This document shows positions 40,122 to 49,593 of a DNA stretch of 64,000 bases, in pieces. The translations under genes were made by a program, and so were the position numbers. How positions within the stretch are numbered: position 1 is the stretch's first letter; every line of letters starts with the position of its first letter. The notes under the pieces are model-generated. The model saw only the letters and a program-made list of their open reading frames with translations, was not told the DNA's origin and did not search any database. The DNA is from an uncultured Eubacteriales bacterium (GTDB taxonomy: Bacteria; Bacillota; Clostridia; Peptostreptococcales; Anaerovoracaceae), in assembly GCA_900545135.1 (NCBI GenBank), contig UQXL01000009.1, forward strand, positions 16,095 through 80,094, read 5' to 3'.

Positions 40122-42137
40122 ATGAGAATTGCTTTCGCCGGCAATCCCAACAGCGGAAAAACGACAATGTACAACGCGCTTACGGGAAAACACGAACGCG
40201 TAGGTAACTGGGCCGGAGTTACCATAGGTAAAAAAGAAAGCCTTATTAAAAAGGACTTTGCCAAAACGTCTGACCAACTGGTTGCAGTGGACCTGCCGGG
40301 AGCGTACTCCATGTCGCCGTTTACCCCGGAAGAAAGCATTACCAGCGGATATGTAAGAGATGAGCATCCTGACGCAATCATAAATATCGTCGATGCGACA
40401 AATCTCAGCAGAAGCCTGTTCTTCACCACCCAGCTTCTTGAACTTGGCATCCCTGTTGTAGTGGCCCTCAATAAGAGCGATATAAACGAGAAACAGGGAA
40501 CAAAAATAGACACTAAAGCTTTGTCAGAAAAACTCAACTGTCCTGTTATCGAGACTGTTTCCACCAGCAGCAAAGGCCTGAAAGAGGTAGTGAAGGCCGC
40601 CGTCGAATTGAATCATAAAGGACAAAAAGCTCCTTATGCACAGGCTGAAATAGATTTGACCGACAAGAACGCAGTTGAACAAGAAGACAGAAAGCGTTTT
40701 GCATTCGTGAATAAAGTAGTGGCCGAAGTAGAAGACCGTAAGATCCTGACCAAGGACAAGACTACAGGAGACGCTGTGGATAAGGTGCTGACAAATAAAG
40801 TGGCCGGCATACTGATATTTGCCGCAGTGATGTTCGGTGTTTTCTGGGTATCTCAGTCGTGGCTTGGGCCGCTTATCGCCGACTGGCTCGTAGCATACAT
40901 CGAGCAGTTCCAGGGTTATGTAGCGGGACTCCTGGAGGGAAGCTCACCGTTCCTGCAGGCTCTGCTTGCTGACGGTATCGTAGGCGGCGTCGGAGCTGTA
41001 GTAGGCTTCCTGCCGCTGGTAATGGTAATGTACTTCCTGATTGCATTGCTCGAAGACTGCGGATACATGGCGCGCGTCAGCGTAGTCATGGACCCTATAT
41101 TCAAGAGAGTTGGCCTTTCGGGAAAATCAATAATCCCTATCATCATCAGCACGGGCTGCGGAATCCCGGGCATCATGGCCTGCCGCACCATCAGAGATGA
41201 AAGAGAAAGACGCGCTACCGCGATGCTGACTACATGGATGCCTTGCGGAGCTAAGGTTCCTGTGATTTCACTGTTCGCCGGAGTGTTCTTCGCCGACGCG
41301 GCATGGGTTTCATGGCTGATGTACATCGTGGGCATAGCGCTGATATTCTTTGGCGCTCTGCTCATAAAACAGATCACCGGACACAAATACAGAAAATCGT
41401 TCTTTATCATGGAACTGCCGGAATACAAGGTTCCAAGTCTGTGGAGAGCGGTGATGTCCATGCTTGGACGCGCCAAGGCTTATATAATCAAGGCTGCTAC
41501 CATCATACTGGTCTGCAACGCCGTTGTTCAGATAATGCAGAGCTTCAATTGGTCATTTGAGCTGGTTGAAGAGGGCGCTGAGAGCACGTCAATTTTGGCT
41601 TCCATAGCTACTCCATTTGCTGTACTTCTCCTGCCGCTCGGATTCGGAGTATGGCAGCTGGCAGCAGCGGCAGTTACAGGTTTCATCGCCAAGGAAAACG
41701 TTGTCGGAACCCTTGCCGTAGTTTATGGAATCACCAACTTCATTGATACTGATGAATTTGCACTCATAGGCGGAGCCAGCGAGGTTGCCGCCACCATGGG
41801 ATTGACTTCAGCAGCAGCGCTGGCATATCTCATGTTCAATCTCTATACTCCGCCTTGCTTCGCGGCCATCGGAGCCATGAACTCCGAACTGGCAAGCAAG
41901 AAGTGGCTGTTCGGCGGCATCGGCCTGCAGCTTGGTTCAGGCTATGTCGTAGCTTTCCTGGTATACCAGATTGGTACGCTCATTACCGAGGGACATCTTG
42001 GAACCGCCTTTGTTCCGGGACTCATAGCAGTAGCGGTAATCGTGGGAATAATAGCGTACATCGTCATCAGGTCGAAACGCAAACTGGCAGCTGAATATTC
42101 GCTCCACGGAGGTAAGGGAGTGCAGGCAGCGGCATGA
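40122..42137 (+). CDS. feoB: Ferrous iron transporter FeoB
   Basis: This 671-residue protein has an N-terminal G domain: G1 GNPNSGKT at 7-14, switch motif GNWAGVTIGKKE, G3 DLPG, G4 NKSD. A helical GDI domain follows, then a membrane domain with the Gate motifs CGYMARVSVVMDP, ISTGCGIPGIMACRTI and FIAKENVVGTL. It moves Fe(II) into the cell. At 671 residues it is slightly short of the common 700-770. AGGAGGA precedes the ATG. The gene overlaps the small cysteine-rich protein gene by four bases. Confidence 0.97.
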   Translation: MRIAFAGNPNSGKTTMYNALTGKHERVGNWAGVTIGKKESLIKKDFAKTSDQLVAVDLPGAYSMSPFTPEESITSGYVRDEHPDAIINIVDATNLSRSLFFTTQLLELGIPVVVALNKSDINEKQGTKIDTKALSEKLNCPVIETVSTSSKGLKEVVKAAVELNHKGQKAPYAQAEIDLTDKNAVEQEDRKRFAFVNKVVAEVEDRKILTKDKTTGDAVDKVLTNKVAGILIFAAVMFGVFWVSQSWLGPLIADWLVAYIEQFQGYVAGLLEGSSPFLQALLADGIVGGVGAVVGFLPLVMVMYFLIALLEDCGYMARVSVVMDPIFKRVGLSGKSIIPIIISTGCGIPGIMACRTIRDERERRATAMLTTWMPCGAKVPVISLFAGVFFADAAWVSWLMYIVGIALIFFGALLIKQITGHKYRKSFFIMELPEYKVPSLWRAVMSMLGRAKAYIIKAATIILVCNAVVQIMQSFNWSFELVEEGAESTSILASIATPFAVLLLPLGFGVWQLAAAAVTGFIAKENVVGTLAVVYGITNFIDTDEFALIGGASEVAATMGLTSAAALAYLMFNLYTPPCFAAIGAMNSELASKKWLFGGIGLQLGSGYVVAFLVYQIGTLITEGHLGTAFVPGLIAVAVIVGIIAYIVIRSKRKLAAEYSLHGGKGVQAAA

Positions 42138-42331
42138 AAGATATAATTGCTGTATTGATAATATTGGCAATATTGGCCGCCGCGATAGCTTATATAGTAA
42201 AAGCCAAAAAGAAAGGTGCAAAGTGTATAGGCTGTCCGGCCGCCGGATGCTGCCAGATGAATAAAACCAAGCATTCACATACGGCAGATGATTCCGAAAC
42301 GACAGGCTGCAGCTGCGGCTGTCAAAAATAA
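42134..42331 (+). CDS. FeoB-associated cysteine-rich membrane protein
   Basis: This 65-residue protein has one N-terminal membrane helix (about 4-22). A cysteine-rich tail follows with CIGCPAAGCC and a C-terminal CSCGC. Proteins of this type accompany feoB in many Firmicutes and are thought to bind iron. The ATGA overlap with feoB supports cotranslation. Histidines in TKHSHTADD add possible ligands. Confidence 0.9.
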   Translation: MKDIIAVLIILAILAAAIAYIVKAKKKGAKCIGCPAAGCCQMNKTKHSHTADDSETTGCSCGCQK

Positions 42332-42394
42332 AAAGAAACATTAAGATTAGAATTAAAAATATTGATGTCGACGGACGAGTCAAAGACATCTATG

Positions 42395-42437
42395 CAGGGC
42401 GGTTTAAGGCTTTTGAGCTGAGAGTCGCCCTGTTTTA
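42395..42437 (+). terminator. Terminator after the feo operon
   Basis: CAGGGCG/CGCCCTG with a 24-base loop and a TTTTA tail. Confidence 0.65.
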
Positions 42438-42629
42438 ATGAATACAAGATTTCATATCGCCCTGGTCTGATTCGTTTCAACGTTTATCATATCTCGCGAA
42501 GTTTAATTGGCTGGCAAATTTTTAAGGCCTGCCGGGTGTATATAAAGTGCAAAATGTAAACCATTTTATTGCAAGCGTCGAGGGAGAGGGTATATAGTAA
42601 TATAAAATGCTTTAGGGAGGAGAGATAAT

Positions 42630-43973
42630 ATGCAGAAAGAAATAACGAAAAATTTGGAAAAAATTTTTGAAGAGAATTTCAATTCAGATGTCCAGAATCG
42701 CATAGCGATGAATTCAGCCGTTAAAAACGGAATCAACGCTGCTGCAGAAAACTTTGCCGCTTTCAGGGAAACAAGACATGAGTTTTCCATAACTGTTGAG
42801 ACAGGAGATATCACCAATCAGAAAGCTTCAGGAAGATGCTGGATGTTCGCAGCGCTGAACGTTATGCGCCTTGAAGTCATGGAAAAACTCAATCTTGAGA
42901 GCATGGAACTCAGCCAGAATTATCCGCTCTTTTATGACAAACTGGAAAAAAGCAATTATTTCCTGGAAAATATTCTCGAAACGCTGAATGAGCCTCTGGA
43001 AAGCAGGCTTATCAATTATCTGCTGACAGAGCCACTGTGCGACGGCGGCCAATGGGATATGTTCGCCAATCTCATAAAAAAATATGGAGCGGTTCCTAAG
43101 GACGCCATGCCGGAATCTGCAGCCTCTTCACAGACGGCAGAGATGAATCGCTATCTTACACGTAAACTCAGAGAATTTGCATGCATTTTAAGAGGAGCCT
43201 ATGCCGCAGGGGAAACAGAAGAATCCTTGAGAGGCAGAAAAGAAGAAATGCTGGAGATTATTTATAGGATGCTGTGCATAGCTCTTGGAACTCCTCCGAA
43301 GAAATTCACATATGAAACAAGAGACAAGGATAAGAAATTTATAAGGATAAGCGATATAACACCACAGGAATTTTATCAAAAATATATAGGCCTTGATATG
43401 GATGATTACGTTAGCCTGATAAATGCGCCTACATCCGATAAGCCATACTTTAAAATGTATACGGTGCAATATCTGGGCAATGTAAAAGAAGCCGGCGGAG
43501 TCAGATATTTGAATCTCCCTGTGGAAGAACTCAAACGCGCCGCCATAGCTCAGCTCAGCGACGGAAAAGCCGTATGGTTTGGTAGCGACGTAGGTCAGAG
43601 CAGTTCGCGTGCCGGAGGGCTGCTGGATTTGGACGTTTACGATGTTACGACACTTTTTGGCACAGATTTTCCGATGACTAAAGCACAGAGGCTTGATTAT
43701 GGCGAAAGCCTGATGAACCATGCGATGGCGCTTACGGGAGTTAATATAGACGATGATGGAAAACCTGTCCGCTGGCGTGTTGAGAACAGCTGGGGAAAAG
43801 ACGCCGGAAAAGACGGTTACTATGTGATGAGCGACAGATGGTTCAATGAATATACATATCAGGTAGTCGTAAATAAAAAATATCTTACTGACGAGCAGAG
43901 GGCCATGCTGGAGCAGGAACCTGTAGAGCTAAAGCCATGGGATCCTATGGGAAGTTTGGCAAAAGCTCGATAA
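42630..43973 (+). CDS. pepC: C1-family aminopeptidase (bleomycin hydrolase/PepC type)
   Basis: This 447-residue papain-like peptidase is of the PepC/bleomycin hydrolase family. The active-site Cys70 lies in QKASGRCWMFAALNVMR, the His in MNHAMALTGV and the Asn in WRVENSWGKD. Family members form hexamers and trim N-terminal residues from peptides in the cytoplasm. GGGAGGAGAG precedes the ATG. It fits with the dipeptidase and Opp genes downstream in a peptide-utilisation group. Confidence 0.95.
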   Translation: MQKEITKNLEKIFEENFNSDVQNRIAMNSAVKNGINAAAENFAAFRETRHEFSITVETGDITNQKASGRCWMFAALNVMRLEVMEKLNLESMELSQNYPLFYDKLEKSNYFLENILETLNEPLESRLINYLLTEPLCDGGQWDMFANLIKKYGAVPKDAMPESAASSQTAEMNRYLTRKLREFACILRGAYAAGETEESLRGRKEEMLEIIYRMLCIALGTPPKKFTYETRDKDKKFIRISDITPQEFYQKYIGLDMDDYVSLINAPTSDKPYFKMYTVQYLGNVKEAGGVRYLNLPVEELKRAAIAQLSDGKAVWFGSDVGQSSSRAGGLLDLDVYDVTTLFGTDFPMTKAQRLDYGESLMNHAMALTGVNIDDDGKPVRWRVENSWGKDAGKDGYYVMSDRWFNEYTYQVVVNKKYLTDEQRAMLEQEPVELKPWDPMGSLAKAR

Positions 43974-44038
43974 GCCGGTGCAGCAAAACGGTACGGCAAA
44001 AGCTCGATGAACAGGCTTGATTTTATGGCATAGATTAC

Positions 44039-44069
44039 AAGACGTTTTCGAAAGAAAGCGTCTTTTTTT
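44039..44069 (+). terminator. Terminator after pepC
   Basis: AAGACG/CGTCTT with additional T-A and T-G inner pairs and a TTTTTTT tail. Confidence 0.7.
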
Positions 44070-44209
44070 GCAAAAAGACAAACGAACAGCGCATCCGATA
44101 GATTTTAAAAAAAGGAATTCTGTAAAACAGTTTACAGAATTGAAAACAAAGGACATGATAAAATTTTATCAAAAATATCACAGTATTTAAAAGGTTGTGA
44201 GGTGCGTTT

Positions 44210-45235
44210 ATGAACAATTTTGAAAAGGCAGTATCACTGCATAGAAAATGGCCGTCTGTAGATGCTCACCTGGACTTGGCGCCTGAAGTTTTCTACCGCA
44301 GAAAAGACGGAATGTGCGCAGTGATAGAAAAAATCTACTTAGATAACTGGAAAAAGAGCGGCTTCAAGCTGATAGTGTCTTCTCTGTTTGCCGATTTAGA
44401 CTATCCGTCCGCATTGCTGAGACAGACTCTCGAACAGATAGCAGCGATAAAAAAAGATATAGAGGAGTCAAAAGATAAGCTGGTTTTGGTGACCGGTAAA
44501 AAACAACTGGAGGAGGTTCTTTCTTCAGAAAAAATAGGGATCATGCTTTCTTTTGAAGGCATGGAGGCCATAGAAAATAATCCGGAACTTTTAGACATAT
44601 TTTATGAACTTGGAGTACGGGGTGCGGGGCTTGTATGGAGCCGCAGAAATTTCATTGCCGACGGATGTATATCGGAAAAATATCCGCAGGGTACGCACGG
44701 AGGGCTGACGGAAATCGGAGTCGCCGCCGTCGAGAAGATGGATAGGCTGAAGATGTTTTTCGATGTGAGCCATTTGAACGATGTCGGATTCTGGGATTTG
44801 ATGAAATTCAGCCGCGGACCCGTGATTGCTTCTCACACCGACTGCCGGGGAGTATATCCGACCAATAGAAATCTTTCAGATGAACAGATAAAAGCCATTA
44901 CAGAGCGCGGTGGTGTCATAGGCATCAACGCGATAAAACATATCTTGGGTGTGGAAGACGAGGCTGAGAGGATAAACAAGCTTTGCGATCATATAGACCA
45001 TATAGTCTCGCTGGTCGGCACAGATCATGTGGGATTCGGCTTTGACCTATGCAATAACTGCATGGATGTGCTAAGAAAAGCGGATACTCCGAAATCTGAT
45101 TATGATGCGCTTTATGATCACAGCGAAGCCGTACTCATAACTGAAGAACTTATCGCGCGAGGATATGGTGAAGAGGATTTGCGAAAAATAATAGGTGGAA
45201 ATTTCCTGAGGATATATGAGACTGTGCTCAAATAA
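44210..45235 (+). CDS. Membrane dipeptidase family protein (peptidase M19)
   Basis: This 341-residue amidohydrolase-fold dipeptidase has metal ligand regions VDAHLDL (usually DGHND), GMEAIENNPELLDIFYELGVRGAGLVWSRRNFIADG, DVSHLNDVGFWDL, VIASHTDCRGVYPTNRNLSDEQI and GTDHVGFGFD. It hydrolyses dipeptides. There is no signal peptide, so this copy acts in the cytoplasm. The GAGGTG site precedes the ATG. It lies directly upstream of the Opp transporter, so it may process imported peptides. Confidence 0.92.
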   Translation: MNNFEKAVSLHRKWPSVDAHLDLAPEVFYRRKDGMCAVIEKIYLDNWKKSGFKLIVSSLFADLDYPSALLRQTLEQIAAIKKDIEESKDKLVLVTGKKQLEEVLSSEKIGIMLSFEGMEAIENNPELLDIFYELGVRGAGLVWSRRNFIADGCISEKYPQGTHGGLTEIGVAAVEKMDRLKMFFDVSHLNDVGFWDLMKFSRGPVIASHTDCRGVYPTNRNLSDEQIKAITERGGVIGINAIKHILGVEDEAERINKLCDHIDHIVSLVGTDHVGFGFDLCNNCMDVLRKADTPKSDYDALYDHSEAVLITEELIARGYGEEDLRKIIGGNFLRIYETVLK

Positions 45236-45283
45236 AAGCGTTTGAGAGAGCGATAGGAAACGTTTAAAAGCGTTTGAGAGAGC
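45234..45283. repeat. 18 bp direct repeat before oppB
   Basis: AAAAGCGTTTGAGAGAGC occurs at 45234-45251 and 45266-45283. The first copy overlaps the end of the dipeptidase gene. Confidence 0.85.
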
Positions 45284-45316
45284 CTTTGAGACACGACTTT
45301 AAAAGGAGAGCAAAAT

Positions 45317-46234
45317 ATGGGAAGATATTTTATCAAGAGAGTAGCCCTTGCGCTGCTGACCCTGTTTTTTATAATGACACTTACCTTTGTCCTTATGCAT
45401 GCTATTCCGGGTGACCCATTCGATGCTCAGAATATTCAGAGGGCTGAGATAAGAGAAGCGATGTACGCAAAATACGGATTGGATAAACCCGTATTTGAGC
45501 AATATGTCAAATACATGACCGATTTTGTACGCGGAGATTTCGGGATATCTTATCAAAAAACTGATACGTCGGTCAATGAAATAATCGCGACCGGCGCGCC
45601 GTATTCGATGACCATAGGAATATGTGCCTCCGTGCTGATAGTGGTGATCGGAGTAACAGCAGGCGTGGTAGCTGCACTGAGACATAACCGCATAGCCGAC
45701 AGGACGCTGATGATACTGGCCACGATAGGAGCGACCATACCCAGTTTTGTTATCGCGTCAGGCTTCCTTTACATATTCAGCAGCAAGCTGGGATGGGTGC
45801 CGTCGTTTGGAGTAGGCACGTGGAAACACTATATAGGACCTGTCATTTCAGTTTCCGTATTCAGTATAGCTTTCATATCCAGACTGGCCAGGACATCGGT
45901 ACTTGAAGAAATGGGCAAGGATTATATCAGGACGGCGAGGGCAAAGGGCACTCCGGAAGCACTTGTAATTACACGCCACGCTCTGAGAAACGCAATGATA
46001 CCGGTAGTGACCTATGTCGGGCAGATGGTGGCAGGTATAGTTACCGGCTCTTTCGTCGTAGAAAAAGTATTCGGTATGCCGGGCATAGGCTATCTGTTTA
46101 CGGAGAGCATACTCAATAGAGACTATACCGCAATTATGGGAATAACAGTATTTTTCAGCGTACTGCTGATAATATCGATTCTCATAGTTGATATGCTGTA
46201 TGTATTGATAGACCCGCGGATTAAATATGATTGA
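45317..46234 (+). CDS. oppB: Oligopeptide ABC transporter permease OppB
   Basis: This 305-residue inner-membrane permease has the BPD_transp motif EEMGKDYIRTARAKGTPEALVITRHALRNAMIPVVTYVG, which contacts the ATPase. It begins with a transmembrane helix after GRYFIKRVALALLTL, the usual OppB N-terminus. Together with OppC it forms the peptide channel. An AAGGAGAG site precedes the ATG. Confidence 0.94.
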   Translation: MGRYFIKRVALALLTLFFIMTLTFVLMHAIPGDPFDAQNIQRAEIREAMYAKYGLDKPVFEQYVKYMTDFVRGDFGISYQKTDTSVNEIIATGAPYSMTIGICASVLIVVIGVTAGVVAALRHNRIADRTLMILATIGATIPSFVIASGFLYIFSSKLGWVPSFGVGTWKHYIGPVISVSVFSIAFISRLARTSVLEEMGKDYIRTARAKGTPEALVITRHALRNAMIPVVTYVGQMVAGIVTGSFVVEKVFGMPGIGYLFTESILNRDYTAIMGITVFFSVLLIISILIVDMLYVLIDPRIKYD

Positions 46235-46248
46235 CATGGAGAACGGAT

Positions 46249-47589
46249 ATGGACAGACTGCATAGAAAAAAAGATGCCGGCGCTCAAGTCGCACCGCAGA
46301 AAACGGACGCTTCCCAGGTCGCTGCAGCAGCTGATGGAATACAGATAACGCCTGATATGTGGCAGACAGCGCCTGAAGAATCAAAAGACAGTGAAAGAGT
46401 GTCGAGAAAGAGCTTGACCTTTGCGCAGGACGTATGGCAGAGACTGAGAAAAAATAAGGTGGCTCTTGTCAGCTTTATAATCATCATCATATTGATACTC
46501 AGCGCAATCATAGTACCCTATTTCTGGAAGTTTTCGTATTCCGACCAGAATCTGGACTTTGCCAACATACCGCCCACTATGAAATGCTACGACATAGGCG
46601 GCGACACGCTGCTTTACATAACTAAAGATTACCGAGCGATACTCGTATCAGAAGACGGAGACCTTTTGTCGGCTTGCGAACAGAAAAAGAGTACAGACGA
46701 CAGGATAAATGTCTACGATGTAAACGGAAAAGATCTTGTAATCGACTACAGCCTGTATTTCGAGGCCAACGATAATTATTCAAAACTCGAAAGACGGGCG
46801 CAGAAAGACTCTTCGGTGAATCTGGCTGAAGCGCGCCATGAGCTGAACAATACGCCCGAGTATATTCTTAAATACGATGGGCAGGAACTGACAGAACAGA
46901 CCACCGTCAGGAACAAAACATATATCTTCGGTTCTGACAACCTGGGTAGAGACGTGTTCATAAGAATCATATATGGAGCGAGAATTTCTCTGACCATAGG
47001 TTTTGTAGCAGCCATAGTGAACTTTCTCATAGGCGTTTTCTACGGCGGAATCTCCGGATATTTCGGCGGTATGGTAGACAGCATAATGATGCGTGTGGTT
47101 GAGATAATAAGCGCAATACCGATGATGCTGTATGTGATACTTCTGATGGTGATAATGGAACCGGGCCTCAAGACGATAATAGTAGCGCTGAGCATTACCT
47201 ATTGGGTGGCTATGGCTCGTATAGTCAGAGCACAGGTACTGACCATGCGTGAGCAGGAATTCGTACTGGCAGCCAAGACTCTCGGCGCGGGTACTAGGAG
47301 GATACTCACAAAACACCTCATACCTAACATAATGGGTCCGGTAATGGTGGCCTTGACCATGCAGATACCAAATGCAATATTTACCGAAGCTTTCCTGAGT
47401 TTCGTAGGATTGGGAGTGTCAGCGCCTATACCCTCATGGGGAAAACTGTGCAACGATGCCCTTGCCGGAATGTTTACATACCCGTATCAACTTCTGTTCC
47501 CGGCTCTCATCATTTCCATTACCATTCTCGCGTTCAACCTGTTTGGCGATGGCTTGAGGGATGCTCTTGACCCTACACAGAGAAAATAG
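46249..47589 (+). CDS. oppC: Oligopeptide ABC transporter permease OppC, extended
   Basis: This 446-residue permease is longer than the usual 300-350. A hydrophilic N-terminal stretch of about 65 residues precedes the first helix (NKVALVSFIIIIILILSAIIVPYF). About 130 residues are then inserted before the permease core. The insert includes IGGDTLLYITKDYRAILVSEDGDLLSACEQ and would face outward. The core begins FGSDNLGRDVFIRIIYGARISLTIGF and carries MREQEFVLAAKTLGAGTRRILTKHLIPNIMGPVMV. I chose 46249 as start because GGAG lies seven bases before it. Confidence 0.92.
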   Translation: MDRLHRKKDAGAQVAPQKTDASQVAAAADGIQITPDMWQTAPEESKDSERVSRKSLTFAQDVWQRLRKNKVALVSFIIIIILILSAIIVPYFWKFSYSDQNLDFANIPPTMKCYDIGGDTLLYITKDYRAILVSEDGDLLSACEQKKSTDDRINVYDVNGKDLVIDYSLYFEANDNYSKLERRAQKDSSVNLAEARHELNNTPEYILKYDGQELTEQTTVRNKTYIFGSDNLGRDVFIRIIYGARISLTIGFVAAIVNFLIGVFYGGISGYFGGMVDSIMMRVVEIISAIPMMLYVILLMVIMEPGLKTIIVALSITYWVAMARIVRAQVLTMREQEFVLAAKTLGAGTRRILTKHLIPNIMGPVMVALTMQIPNAIFTEAFLSFVGLGVSAPIPSWGKLCNDALAGMFTYPYQLLFPALIISITILAFNLFGDGLRDALDPTQRK

Positions 47590-47600
47590 GAGGCAGAAAA

Positions 47601-48626
47601 ATGACGGAAATTTTAAAAGTAAAAGATCTGAGGATTTCCTTCTTCACTCATGTAGGAGAAGTCAAAGCCATACGCGGAATAAATTTTTCTGTTGAGAAAG
47701 GCCAGATAGTAGGAATAGTAGGCGAATCGGGCAGCGGCAAAAGCGTTACTTCACTTTCGGTGATGGGTTTGCTGCAGCAGCCTGGACGCGTTACGGGCGG
47801 CGAGATCCTGTTCAAAGGAGAAAATCTGCTCAAAAAATCAAAAAGAGACATGGTAAATCTGAGAGGAAACGAAATATCCATGATATTTCAGGATCCTATG
47901 ACCAGCATGAATCCTGTATATACAGTGGGCAGACAGATAGAAGAAGCTATTTCAAACCACATGAAGCTGAGCAGAGAAGAATTGCGAGCCAAGACTATCG
48001 AAATGCTTGATCTGGTGAAGATACCCTCTCCTGAACAGAGGGTCAAGAACTATCCGCACGAATTCAGCGGAGGAATGAGACAGAGAGCCATGATTGCCAT
48101 GGCCCTTGCATGCGGGCCGGATCTGCTTATCGCAGATGAACCCACTACAGCTCTTGACGTTACCATACAGGCACAGATAGTCAAGCTGATGAAAGACATA
48201 AACAGGGAACTCAACACATCAATAATTTTCATAACTCACGATCTGGGAGTAGTGGCAGACATATGCCAGAGAGTCATAGTCATGTACGGCGGCCTGATAA
48301 TGGAAGAGGGAACTGTGGACGAGATTTTTTACAAGCCCAGACATCCTTATACTATGGGACTTCTTCATTCCATACCGGAGGTGTCGTCAGGAGAAAAGAC
48401 CAGGCTTATACCGATAAAAGGAACGCCGCCTGACCTTTTGAATCCTCCGCCCGGATGCCCGTTTTTCGATAGGTGTGAGTACGCGATGGAAATATGCAGG
48501 AAAAAGCAGCCGCCATACTTTGAAGAAAGCGAGGGTCACAGAACCATGTGCTGGCTGCTGCATCCGGACGCTCCTTCGAACAGCAGATACGAAAAGCAGA
48601 AAGGAGGCGTTGATGTTGGAAAGTAA
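47601..48626 (+). CDS. oppD: Oligopeptide ABC transporter ATPase OppD
   Basis: This 341-residue ATPase has Walker A GESGSGKS, the Q-loop IFQDPMTSMNP, ABC signature FSGGMRQRAMIA, Walker B LLIADEPTTALD and the switch His in FITHDLGV. The C-terminal oligo_HPY domain carries CPFFDRCEYAMEICRKKQPPYFE, a cysteine pattern that binds an iron-sulfur cluster in some relatives. AGGAGG precedes the ATG. It overlaps oppF by 14 bp. Confidence 0.95.
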   Translation: MTEILKVKDLRISFFTHVGEVKAIRGINFSVEKGQIVGIVGESGSGKSVTSLSVMGLLQQPGRVTGGEILFKGENLLKKSKRDMVNLRGNEISMIFQDPMTSMNPVYTVGRQIEEAISNHMKLSREELRAKTIEMLDLVKIPSPEQRVKNYPHEFSGGMRQRAMIAMALACGPDLLIADEPTTALDVTIQAQIVKLMKDINRELNTSIIFITHDLGVVADICQRVIVMYGGLIMEEGTVDEIFYKPRHPYTMGLLHSIPEVSSGEKTRLIPIKGTPPDLLNPPPGCPFFDRCEYAMEICRKKQPPYFEESEGHRTMCWLLHPDAPSNSRYEKQKGGVDVGK

Positions 48627-49521
48627 CGTAACTGAAAAAACGCTCCTGAAAATAGAGGGCCTTAAAAAGTATTTTGTAAATAGCAGCGGCATAATCAAAC
48701 GCAAAGTAGATTACATAAAAGCTGTGGACAACGTTTCGTTTTCCATAAATAAAGGTGAAACTTTCGGCCTGGTAGGCGAAAGCGGCTGCGGAAAGTCCAC
48801 TTGCGGCCGTACTATCATCAGGCTGTATGAACCTACAGAGGGAAAAATTCTTTATCAGGGAAAAGATATAGCAAAGCTTCCTGAAAAGGAACTGACCCAA
48901 TACCGTCAAAAAATGCAGATGATATTTCAAGACCCCTACGCTTCGCTTAACGGAAGAATGACGGTTCTGGATATAGTGGGAGAACCTCTGGACATACACG
49001 GCAAACTCAAAGGCAGCGAAAGAGAAAGCAAGATCCTCCAGCTGCTCGAAGCCGTAGGAATGAATGCAGACCATGCGAGCCGATATCCGCATGAATTCAG
49101 CGGAGGACAGAGACAAAGGATAGGCATAGCCAGAGCCCTTGCAGCAGAACCGGAATTCATAATATGCGACGAGCCGATATCGGCTCACGACCTGTCGATG
49201 GTGCGTCATATTTCTGACAGGATAGGGGTTATGTACCTGGGCAGCATAGTTGAAACAGCAGAGAGCGATGAACTTTATGAAAACCCTGCACATCCTTACA
49301 CACAGGCTTTGCTTTCATCTGTTCCGGTGCCCGACCCCAAACTCAACCGCCAGACAGAGCGCATATATCTGGAGGGTGATATACCAACGCCGCTGAATCC
49401 ACCGTCAGGCTGTAAGTTCAGGACCAGATGCAGATTCGCCGGTCCAAAGTGCGCCGAAGAGACGCCGGAGATGAAAGAAATCAAGGTAGGTCATTTCGCA
49501 GCCTGTCATCTGCTTAAGTGA
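48613..49521 (+). CDS. oppF: Oligopeptide ABC transporter ATPase OppF
   Basis: This 302-residue ATPase has Walker A GESGCGKS, ABC signature FSGGQRQRIGIA and C-terminal CKFRTRCRFAGPKCAEETPEM. The Walker B region reads FIICDEPISAHDLSMVRHISDRIGVMYLG. The usual stretch between DEPxSALDVSIQAQ and the switch histidine loop (about 25 residues, ending FISHDLxVVRHISDR) is missing. This looks like an internal deletion that removed the D-loop and H-loop, so ATP hydrolysis may be impaired. The start at 48613 has AGGAGG; the frame is open further upstream. Confidence 0.9.
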   Translation: MLESNVTEKTLLKIEGLKKYFVNSSGIIKRKVDYIKAVDNVSFSINKGETFGLVGESGCGKSTCGRTIIRLYEPTEGKILYQGKDIAKLPEKELTQYRQKMQMIFQDPYASLNGRMTVLDIVGEPLDIHGKLKGSERESKILQLLEAVGMNADHASRYPHEFSGGQRQRIGIARALAAEPEFIICDEPISAHDLSMVRHISDRIGVMYLGSIVETAESDELYENPAHPYTQALLSSVPVPDPKLNRQTERIYLEGDIPTPLNPPSGCKFRTRCRFAGPKCAEETPEMKEIKVGHFAACHLLK

Positions 49522-49593
49522 TTTAAGCTTATCTAAAGGCAGAAATCCCGTGAGAGGATTCTGAATATAAAATGAATAAGGGAGGAACAAGGC

